The notes beneath the pieces were generated by a model. That model worked only from the letters and a program-made list of their open reading frames with translations, did not search any database and was not told the DNA's origin. A stretch of 64,000 nt of DNA from Erythrobasidium yunnanense (Eukaryota; Basidiomycota; Cystobasidiomycetes; Erythrobasidiales; Erythrobasidiaceae), in contig BCJC01000001.1 of the NCBI GenBank assembly GCA_001600175.1, forward strand, positions 496,001 through 560,000, given 5' to 3'. How positions within the stretch are numbered: position 1 is the stretch's first letter; each line of letters begins with the position of its first letter. Below, piece after piece: positions 44,310 through 53,173 of the stretch. The translations under genes were made by a program, and so were the position numbers.

Positions 44310-44643
44310 CTTCAAGCGAAGAGCAATTCAGCGCGTCGATGATAGCAGTCTACGAGGAAGAAGAGTCGACTTCGGCTGCGAGTCTCATCAAGGAAAGGCC
44401 TGAGCAGAGATGGAGCGAAGGCAACCTTGTTTGTAATTGGCAGAGACATGTACATAAGGGGTCTACTGTATACACGGCGAGCTGTTGGCTATGCTGCAAC
44501 AAAGCAACAACATACAAAATGACACAATGCTATCGCGTTACTTGTCTGGAGCTTTAATTGATATAGTCACCTTCGTAATCTGCATGTCCATCTCGCCATT
44601 GGAGTGTCACCTGGAGAACTGGTCGAGGGACTTAGGGGGATGT
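44310..44643. other. intergenic MFS / F-box L
   Basis: 334 bp holding the promoter of L, with the conserved element, and the 3' flank of the MFS gene. No other gene is supportable. Confidence 0.5.
44411..44425 (-). promoter_or_regulatory. F-box-family upstream element
   Basis: Minus-strand GTTGCCTTCGCTCCA, 102-116 bp before the start of L. The flanking 120 bp align with the region upstream of the Zn2Cys6 gene. Confidence 0.65.
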
Positions 44644-46998
44644 CTAGCAACAGCAACAGCAGTCAGCACAGCCCATGCTGATTGTAGAAATGTGCCGAGT
44701 CGCGATGCCCACCATTTTCGACATGGCCCTTAGATGTGGGCCGTATCGGTACAGAAGAAATGGTATGAAAGCGAGAATGACAGAGATACAGCCGAGCAGC
44801 GTACATGCCCTTTTGGAGAGTGATGCAAGCGTGTGTGAGCGCCTTAGCATATTGGCCGGTAGATGAGCCTGCACTTACCACGGTGCTCCGAGATTGCGAA
44901 ACATAGGCTGCGTGATCTGCGAAAGGCCTGCCCTGTTTATTGTTGATGTATCGATCAGACCAATCCACTTCTTTCGGTGCACGCTCAACGGTACTTACGC
45001 GAAGAATGATCGCATAAACGTATTACTGGCTACTGCAGAGGCCGCGACGGGCGTGTAGCTGTCAATGAGGTAATTCAAGCCAGCTCCGAAGATGAGGAGA
45101 AACGATACGCCAATCAGAAACAGGCCAAGAACGGAAGGAAACCAGTGGATGTTGGGGTCGCTCGTCCAGCCCAGCAGGAAGAAGCCAATCGGGAAGATGA
45201 TGCCTCCGAGCATCATTATTGGTAATCTCAGCTTAGGCCTGGCTTTCCCACCATGTGCGTCGAGATAGGGTTCGTAGAATCTCTTGTTATACTGCGAGAT
45301 GAATGCATTTAATTGCCTGCTGCAGAATGATGTTTTAGACGAACGTACTATGATGAAAGTAGCGGTAGCGACAAAACAACCCAGCAGAACACCGATCTGC
45401 GGGACAATCGAGACTTTGAGTTATGCCCCGCTCTCATCGTGGGTATGCGTGCACTTACAAACGGCAGACTGCCTCGAAGTGGTGGTAGACCTCTGACATC
45501 CTCATAAATGAACGGCACCGCTCCAAAGCTGTCAAAGGGGAATGCGAGAAGCATTAGCCAAAGCCGTTATATCCAGTGAAGCTACTCACAGAAGATACAG
45601 TATTCCGTATGTGAAGCTATTGTAAAGTGTTATACAGAACACCATTGGCTCTCGGGTAATCAGACGCATTGGGATGAGCAGATTTGTAGTCAGGAAGCTG
45701 TTTAGGCTACGAGGATTAAGCTCTTGGGCAGAGTGGTAGGCCCATGAAGCAGTTTCTTTTCGTCTCTGTTGAGCCTTTCTTGTTAGTATCGTAGGGGCGT
45801 AGGTTTCGGGTAGGATGAATATGTCCAGCAAAAGGACAGTTCCTGTCAAAATGACGACGATGTATTCCGTCCATCTCCATCCAAGGTATGACTGCGTGAT
45901 GGCACTCCCAATGATTGGCTGAGTACCGGATCAGCGGTGTTTTCCGGTGATGACTTTCAGTGCTAGGTCGGCTCACCCCTAAAGTTGGTCCTGCGACCAC
46001 CTGTGATAGTGTGAGTGTTGCTTAGTCTACAGATGTTGGCAGACATTACTTACAGCGAGAGCATAGAAATTAGCCGCAGTACCACGCTCTCTCTGGTCAA
46101 ACATGTCCGATAGCCCTCCGCCCACGTTCTGATACACTAACTATCAGCTGAGGTCTTGTATCGTTATATGCCGACACGTACAGACACGGGAGCGGAAGCA
46201 AAGATGCCAGCTGAGTATCGAAAAAGCGATGTGCAAGATTAGCAGAGAAGAGAAAGAAGGAGTGTGTAGACACCATACCAAAGAATCGTGTAATGAAGAT
46301 GGTCTGTAGGTTTGTCGCAGTTGCCGTGGCTACATTGTGATGGTACTGGTCAGCGAATGACCTTGCTGATAGGGAGATGTGGTCGTACCTGCAGAGAAGC
46401 AGAGAAAATTGAACAAAGGCAGCAGAACCGATATTTTGCGTCCGTATAATTCCGATAGAGGCGCGAAGATAACCTGCATGTGTAACGAAGTCAGAGTCCA
46501 TACGCCGGAAGGGCATACTGGTTGAACTCACCGGCCCAGGCACATAGCCCAGCACGAACAAGCTGATAGCCAATACTGCGACCTCTTTGGAAACTCCATA
46601 TTCGATCGAGACCTCCGACAGAGCTGGAGAGAATACTGAACTTGCCAAGGTTGAACAAGCGGTCGTCAGTCCTGCATGCCAGCTTGCATGAGCCGGCTTG
46701 TTGTAAGAGTGCGCAAATGCACTAACCGTATAGGACAGTAACCATGACCTTGTAGCGGTAATTCCAGTTTCTCGGATCGCTGGGGTCAGAGGGACCTTCA
46801 AAAGTGACCAGCTGGTTGCAGGCCGTCAGCTATACCAATCACGTAGCTATGGCCTTCTGCTGCAATATACGGACGTGATCTGAAAGTGCCTCCTCCAGGG
46901 TCTTGTGGACGGGTAGAGTAGCGTCGCTCTGCTGAGGTTCCGTTTTGACCATGTTTTCTTTTCTGTTTTTTCTCAGGGTCAGGTTTGGAGGATGTCAA
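44644..46998 (-). CDS. MFS drug:H+ antiporter (DHA1-like) with Cys-rich tail
   Basis: Multi-exon major facilitator of the fungal drug:H+ antiporter type, expected at the plasma membrane. A charged N-terminus (MTSSKPDPEKKQKRKHGQNG) leads to SDPSDPRNWNYRYKVMVTVL, the canonical entry to TM1. Next come SPALSEVSIEYGVSKEVAVL, LFVLGYVPGPVIFAPLSELY (DHA1 motif between TM2 and TM3), and the TM5 antiporter signature region ALAVVAGPTLGPIIGSAI followed by GWRWTEYI. The second half has PMRLITREPMVFCITLYNSF, FGAVPFIYEDVRG and LMLGGIIFPIGFFLLGW. It ends RYGPHLRAMSK, the normal terminus of the family, but then adds about 25 residues closing in CADCCCCC. Possible export role for products of the neighbouring P450 and hydrolase is inference. 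Confidence 0.85.
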
Positions 46999-47328
46999 GG
47001 AAAGAAGTCCACGATATTGTTATGCTTCATATATGCATTGGCACCGAATCCAGACAAATTACGAGCTATCCCGGACTGTGCTTCGGACCTTCGGTCGTAT
47101 CTTCGCTGATAGAGAGGACACCTTTCTGGACAGCGCGCGCATCCTGATCATGATGTGGTTACGATTCTATATGCTCCTCGCTGTTAGTCATGGCACTATC
47201 GGATGTTGAGTCGCTTTTAGGTCAAGACACCAATGAAGATGAAGGCTTGGTATAAAAAGCTGGCATCCCCAACACCTCTCTTCTTTTCTGCCCATCTATT
47301 CTGTTCTACTACTTCCGACCCTTCTCAG
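46999..47328. other. divergent promoter region MFS / dienelactone hydrolase
   Basis: 330 bp between divergent starts. A TATA-like box lies at 47251-47259. I do not see the F-box-family element. Confidence 0.5.
47251..47259 (+). promoter_or_regulatory. TATA-like box of the hydrolase gene
   Basis: TATAAAAAG about 70 bp before the ATG at 47329, a reasonable place for a fungal TATA box given a short pyrimidine-rich leader that follows. Confidence 0.5.
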
Positions 47329-48418
47329 ATGCTCTGCAAGGACTGTATCAGCGGTAAGCATGAGGAGTGGACCTACTAGATCAGCGACTAACGCTATTCG
47401 TGAGACAGGTCGCATTCAAACCGGTAGGTCCTTGATCATCTTAACAGGATCATGTCGAGTCTGTATAGCTCACTCTCTGGTCAAAAGGCACTCCCGTTGG
47501 CACTGAAATCGTCCTCGAAGGTCAACACAAGGCTTACGGGTCCATACCTAATTCAAACTCAAAGCAAGACTGCGCTATACTGGTCCTCACCGATATATTC
47601 GGTCTGGCCTTGGTCAACAACAAGCTTCTTTGCGATCACTTTGCAGCGCGCGGATTCCGGTCTATCGTTCCTGATTATCTCAATGGCGTATGACAGTCCA
47701 GGATGAGATTTATTGCAGGTTTGTAAACTGAAGCACATCCCATTGCAGGATTCTGTCCCAGTAGAGGCACTTGAATCTGGCCAATTCGATATCGGGCAAT
47801 GGTTCCAAGTGAGGCGCACTCGACATACTGAGAGTGAATTCTAAGTATCTTCTTATCCAGAATCATGGTACCAATGCTACCCGACCTGCAGTGGATGCAA
47901 CTATCAGAAAGTTGAAGAGTGAGGGTATAACAAAGATCGCGGCAGTCGGTGAGGCCAAACCTTCAAGCGATACTTCCTGCCTCAAATCTGAGCCCTCCCT
48001 CGACTCTATTGGCTAGGGTATTGTTTCGGCGCTCGTACGGCATTCGACCTGGCCTTCGACGGTGCAGTCAAGTGCGTGGTCGTGAGCCATCCCTCGCTTC
48101 TGCAGGTGCCTTCGGATCTCGAACAGTTCAAGAAGACTGGAGTTCCTCTGTTGATGAATACGTAAGTCTCGATTTTATGCCATAAACAGAAGACGCTCAG
48201 GCTTGCTTTACAGAGCGGAGTACGACGATATGTTCGGTAAACAGCAGCAAGACGCGGCCGATGACGTTTTCAAGGGCGTTCAAACTTTCAAGCATGTTCG
48301 ATACGATGGACAGAAGCATGGCTTCGCCGTCAGAGGCGATTTTCGCATTGACCAGAACAAACAGGCTATGGATCGAGCTTTCGAAGAGACGGTAGAATGG
48401 CTCAACTTACACGCATAG
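47329..48418 (+). CDS. dienelactone hydrolase-family protein
   Basis: Alpha/beta hydrolase of the dienelactone hydrolase family, which opens lactone rings such as those from aromatic ring-cleavage pathways. Six or so short exons. The first encodes MLCKDCISG, then GRIQTG, and TPVGTEIVLEG, as in fungal members. Next come VLTDIFGLALVNNKLL and RGFRSIVPDYLNG, then DSVPVEALESGQFDIGQW. The nucleophile elbow is GYCFGAR (catalytic Cys), formed after the exon join at about 47,945-48,015. The acid lies in AEYDDMFG and the His in GQKHGFAVRGD. All three elements of the Cys-Asp-His triad are visible. The stop is at 48418. It is divergent from the MFS gene. Substrate not inferable. Confidence 0.83.
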
Positions 48419-48596
48419 TCAGAGAACCTTCAGAACCGAGCGTTATATGCTGTTCAGTAAAGCATAGCATAACTTGTCTCAAGCCGATGTAACAAGGCAA
48501 TCAGACTCTACAGCCGCGCAAGGTGTTCTACTACTTGATTCCATCTCCTGTACATGCAAATAAGCGGATGACAATGTCTATATCCCTGGATGCCGC

Positions 48597-51428
48597 CTAT
48601 TGCCAAGCTGCGAAATCCAGATTGAATCCACCGTAGAGACGAGGATCTAGAGTATCGAGACTGAAGACACCTTGTGTGATCGTCGAGGCGTTTTCAGGGA
48701 GTGAAGGTAACCACTCTGTACGCATCTCCGGTAGGGCGTCCGAAGGCACGCTTTGCGGCTCGAAACCCAGTAAGTCCAGCCAGCTCATCGTTGATTGTAT
48801 GGGTTGCGCATCCAACTCTTGTCCTTGCTTCTGCTGTTCTTGTGTGCTCGTCTCAGCCCCTGAGACAGTCTCGGCAATACGCTGCAATCAATGAAGATGT
48901 TAGCTCACAAAGCCAGGAACAATCCGGAGGCCGGGCTGTTCGCACACGTACAGTCAGAATAGAGGGATACGTCTCCAGGTTCCGTGCACTCTTTGGTAGC
49001 CTGCTAGCCTGTACCGCTTCGAGAAGTGTATCAACAATGACGCTGCTCAAGATTCAGCGATGCGTGGCTTCTTGACGTTGTTATTACGTACATGCCGGTT
49101 TTGCCTATCTATTTGGCCAGGATCAGCTGTAAAGCGAGTGAAGATGTCGAAGTCGTCCAAACCTTTGTGACACCAGGAAGTGATGAAGTCGCAGCTCTTC
49201 CGAAGATATCCCTCAATGAAGCGAAGGCGGCAATCTTGGGCGCAGTTATGGCCTCTGATATCCCGATATCTGCATCGTGGATAGCCTGTGTGCAGAGACT
49301 TACTGGAAGTAGTGACTACGCATGCTATGAGTGTCTTACGTCGATGGCTAGCACTACAATGGCGGAGAGGGCGTCTGTCATGTCGGAAGGTGCGGTCAGA
49401 TATCGAGCATTCTCGGATAGAGTAGAGGGAAGACTCACGGCGATAAAAGAAATACAGAGCAGCGCTTCGGGAGTCTAAGCTGTCTAATTCGCACATGATT
49501 GCGAGGACTTGTATCGCGTCTTGCACACAGGAGTCTGTAGAATATCGGACACGATGATCTTCGTACCCTTGTATGAGAAAGGGACGATGCAGCCGTAGCA
49601 TGCGTGCGCGAAAGCCGCTGCAACAAGTCAGACAGCCAAATTCAGCTTTACGGTTCGCTTAGCACAGAAGACACATCGACTACCACATATATATGAGCCT
49701 CGTCCAATTGAGGGCCGTATTGCTCTGCCGATCTAGCCATTTGCGGTTAGTCTTGCGATGCGCTTGATCCAGTCCTACGAGTATCGCATAGTATTCTTGG
49801 AATTTACGAGAAGCGATGTCGGGTCGGGCAGGTAAGCTATTAATCTCTCGGGTGAACTCCGCAGTCTCAGCACGATCTCGCTGAAAGCAGGCTTCGAGGC
49901 TGCAATGTCAATGTGAGGAAAGTAATCACTGTATAACTCTCGTCTGTCTTACTTGGCAGGATCTCCGAGTGGGGTCTCACCAGCTAGGGCCTTTTCAAGA
50001 TCATCATCGGCAAAGTAGCGTGGTTTGCACGTTGTCCAGTTCAGGAGAAGAACGGTTGCAAAGTGTCTCGACGTACTCGTGCTTGCGATATCGTGACATA
50101 GGAGCTACTCTGTAATCAGCTTGGTTCTGTATTACTTCACTATCAAGCACCCCTACATCATTGAACATTCTGACACCCATCTCGCGTGCCAAGAGAGTGT
50201 TGTCAGGGTAGCCATCGTTCATTACCGGCATACGGCTGGGATCGCTTCCAAGCTTATCCAATTGGAGCGCTTGGGCGACACTGACTGCCATGCAGTGCAG
50301 TTGTCGTGCGGCTAGGACTTGCCCTTGATTGTAATGAAAATACGTCGCGATGTGTAATGTCTGGCATAATCGAAAAGAAGGCTTGTTTCTCCCATCTGCA
50401 AGCTGACGGAGGTTTGCGGATGCACAGATGATCGTAAGCTGACGTCTATTTGTTCAGCGCGAATGCAAGGGGTACCTACTTCTAAAGAAAGTTCGCCGAT
50501 ACTATATAAGGACGTAGCTTGAATCTCGTAAAAAGGGTCTTGGCTGAACAACGATGCCAGAGCAAGGGTTGTCGCATACAAGGCCAGCCATATTGGGCGG
50601 ACCATAATTTCCTCAGTGGGGGAAACCATCTGCCAGAAAGCTCTCGATTCGCGAAGAAGGCTTGGCCAGTGTATGCAGCCCAGATACGAGCCAACGGACT
50701 TCTTCAGAGTTTCCAGAAGAGTCTGTGCGGCCTCTTGGCTCCGCAATATTTGTAGTAAGGCCGAAACTGCATTTTGTATCGTGCGTGCGGATAGCCAAGG
50801 CAGGGCCGGTCTTAAGTCCAGAGCTACTGGTGCTGTGTCTAGCCTGATGGAAGAACGAGTAAATTCCTCAATTGTCTGCCAGGCTGCAGCTGTTCGTCGA
50901 TCCTGCTGGTCAGTTGGTAGAGATTCGAGGTAACGGGCTGCATCTTCCAGAGGGTTCTCTTGCTCAGCATTATCCGGCAAGCTCTGAATGTCCAGAGTCG
51001 ACGATGGCTTTCTGCGTTCTGCGGGCGGCAGGGCTACAGTAGGAGCTGTTCCGCTCAAGATGCTTTGCTCTAGGAGATCGAGCCGGGTCTGAATCGCTTG
51101 TATTGTCGAGTTGAACGTTTGTTGATCGAGATACGTTGTAGCAGGCTGAGCTGTCGGGTTCTCCCACCTACACGTCTGTCCTGCATCACGTTTCAAGCAG
51201 GCCTCGCAAGGCATCTTACGGTCGCATTTGATCTTCCTAAATACGCGATGACAGCGTCATCAAGTCTGCCCGCAAGGAAGCGCCGTGAACATGACCCTAA
51301 ACAAACCTCAGCTTGCATTCCGTACATGATAGCACAATCCGGTTGCGTTGTCGAGGTCGCTTCTTCGCGGGCTGATCCAGATCCTGATCCTGATCCTGAT
51401 CATCGTAGTCCTCGATGGTGTTCTGCAT
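48597..51428 (-). CDS. Zn2Cys6 transcription factor
   Basis: Fungal zinc-cluster regulator. Exon 1 starts MQNTIEDYDDQDQDQDLDQP; the (DQ)n comes from a GATCAG repeat at about 51370-51398. A basic segment KKRPRQRNR follows. The binuclear cluster is split by an intron (about 51233-51303): CTECKLR / KIKCDRKMPCEACLKRDAGQTC, giving six Cys with normal spacing. A linker with a coiled segment (FNSTIQAIQTRLDLLEQSIL) leads to the middle homology region (SLLFDYARHYTSRRIF, VSVAQALQLDKLG, RLHRPFLIQGYEDHRVRYS). The C-terminal exon ends TMSWLDLLGFEP and LYGGFNLDFAAWQ, a hydrophobic-acidic activation-like tail. Mid-gene exon limits (49.1-50.1 kb) are only approximate. Its 5' flank resembles F-box-family promoters. 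Confidence 0.83.
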
Positions 51429-51729
51429 TTTCGAGCGTTTTCGCGAGTTTTCAATGACAGCAGTCGACTTTAGTCAAGGAGGAAGGAGCGTCGACTTTGG
51501 CTGCTATTCTCGTCAGACACCAGAAATGGCTTCAGCAGAAATGGACCGAAGGCAATTTAATTCTGACCGGAAGGGCGAATACAAAAGGGCTTAGAGATTG
51601 ATAGACTGCGTGCAATGCAGTATTGAGATACAGCGTGATCTAATACGTGCGCATCACACGTCTGGAACACAAGCCAATACCGTAATCTCCTTCACATCCA
51701 GCTTCAACCGCGTCTACCGCGTCTACCGC
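51429..51729. other. 301-bp region with F-box-type promoter upstream of the regulator
   Basis: Lies between the regulator's start and the end of F-box-like gene M. The first 150 bp align with the upstream region of L: AGCAGTC, GAGGAAG, AGTCGACTT-GGCTGC, TCTC-TCA, and the element, in the same order. Confidence 0.6.
51542..51556 (-). promoter_or_regulatory. F-box-family upstream element in front of the Zn2Cys6 gene
   Basis: Minus-strand ATTGCCTTCGGTCCA, 114-128 bp before the regulator's ATG at 51428. It is within longer homology to the promoter of L. Confidence 0.6.
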
Positions 51730-52974
51730 TCATTCTTCGGCGAAGCGCCATTTCGAGATCTGCTTCACTAGATCTCCGGGCTCCAGCTCTATACCCATCT
51801 CAAGTGCCGCCTCTATGGCCTGCGTTGCCAGACTTGTGCATTCGCTCCTCGAGACACGTTCCCCATCATATAGAGGATCCTCCAGCACCGGATCAAGCCA
51901 ATCGTCCAGAGCCTGCACCTCCAACTCGATCGAATCGAAGCGATCGCCAAGCCAATGCCCACGTATAATGCCAGCAAGGACAAGTACGAAATCTTGCACA
52001 TCTACATTGATAATCTGAAGAGCCACTCGCATATATGGATAGATGGGAGTCTCTTCTTCGAGAATAGCAGGGGAAAAAGTGCGGACAGCGAGATGTTGCA
52101 GAAGGGGAAATCGATTGGAGTGCGAAGAGAACGGGGCCGGATCGGATGCTGCAAATCTAGGCAAGCCCAAGTATACCAGAGACTCCAACGTGTGTGCTGC
52201 AAAAGCTTCGGCAACGAAGTCGTTTGATGAATTGTCGTAATCGCAGAAGTAAAATTCGAGAGTCTGGAGGTGTTTTGTTGGTGCTAGCGCCATGCATGCA
52301 GCATACTCGGCTGATTGTGTGGCATACGCCATCTGCAACTCTCTGAGATGCTCCAGGGGTCTGTTCGGACGAGCTACTGGCCAGTCGCCAAGAGCGCTAC
52401 AACATTCGATTTGTAGCCCTACCAGATTCTTGAAGTGACTGACATCACAGAATACAGTAACTCCGGGACCAGATGTGTTAGCCATCACAGTGAGGCTTTG
52501 TAGACCCTGGAATCCCGGTAATCCAGCCAGAGCAAGCAGAAATGCACTCGCAGCCGCAGCCTCGCCATGACAGAATACTTCGACCGCTTTGACTCGCACG
52601 CAATATGCCAAGTATTGTTGTGAAGATGCGGAATAGGCTTGCAGGCCACCGGGATGCCCTTTTTGTGCCGAAAGCGATATACACAGGTAGCGCGTAAAAG
52701 CCAAGAGTGGTTTGACTGAATCTGATACAGTATCGATTGACGTAATTCGTGCCAAATCCTTGCTTTCGAATAGTTGTTCATAGAGTAGAGGTAGGGCCAC
52801 CTTTGAGATGGCTTTAGATACCAGTGACAACGCGTAGAGCGTGGCTCGGATACGCCTGGCACCGTAACCCAGATACCATACACAGAGGTTTTCGTCTTCT
52901 ATAAGGTAATGAGACAGGAATTCCCGAAAGATTAGCTCCAGTATCTCGATAGGCAGGTCGGTGAGATTGGCCAT
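51730..52974 (-). CDS. F-box/LRR-like family member M, intact
   Basis: Single open exon of 414 residues. It begins MANLTDLPIEILELIFREFL, then LCVWYLGYGARRIRATLYAL and LVSKAISKVALPLLYEQLF. The body has LQSLTVMANTS, FKNLVGLQIECC, LEHLRELQMAYA, LQTLEFYFCDY and LLQHLAVRTFS. The C-terminal signature is GIELEPGDLVKQISKW. It is the outermost minus-strand copy, separated from L by the MFS, hydrolase and regulator genes. It marks the right edge of the accessory island. Confidence 0.87.
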   Translation of the reverse strand: MANLTDLPIEILELIFREFLSHYLIEDENLCVWYLGYGARRIRATLYALSLVSKAISKVALPLLYEQLFESKDLARITSIDTVSDSVKPLLAFTRYLCISLSAQKGHPGGLQAYSASSQQYLAYCVRVKAVEVFCHGEAAAASAFLLALAGLPGFQGLQSLTVMANTSGPGVTVFCDVSHFKNLVGLQIECCSALGDWPVARPNRPLEHLRELQMAYATQSAEYAACMALAPTKHLQTLEFYFCDYDNSSNDFVAEAFAAHTLESLVYLGLPRFAASDPAPFSSHSNRFPLLQHLAVRTFSPAILEEETPIYPYMRVALQIINVDVQDFVLVLAGIIRGHWLGDRFDSIELEVQALDDWLDPVLEDPLYDGERVSRSECTSLATQAIEAALEMGIELEPGDLVKQISKWRFAEE

Positions 52975-53065
52975 CTGAATTATACATCAGCTATCTGAGC
53001 TGCGTCCACATTGAACCTCTACCTGCCGTCAACAGCTAAAACTTTTCTCGACTTCTTGCAGGTTT

Positions 53066-53080
53066 TGGAGCAGAGCCAAG
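53066..53080 (-). promoter_or_regulatory. F-box-family upstream element, variant
   Basis: Minus-strand CTTGGCTCTGCTCCA, 92-106 bp before the start of M. It also lies about 95 bp upstream of the divergent CLC gene. Confidence 0.5.
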
Positions 53081-53173
53081 CTGTTTGGGAGGATAGGGGT
53101 CGCATAAACGCGTTCCCCTTGACTTTGAAACAACTTCGAAAGCATCTATAGAGCAGCGACGACGAGCACCGTC

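Noticed and set aside
49047-49601. 184-codon minus-strand frame as a separate gene
   Set aside because: Its first part (HRPFLIQGYEDHRVRYS) is the middle homology region of the Zn2Cys6 factor; the rest reads through introns.
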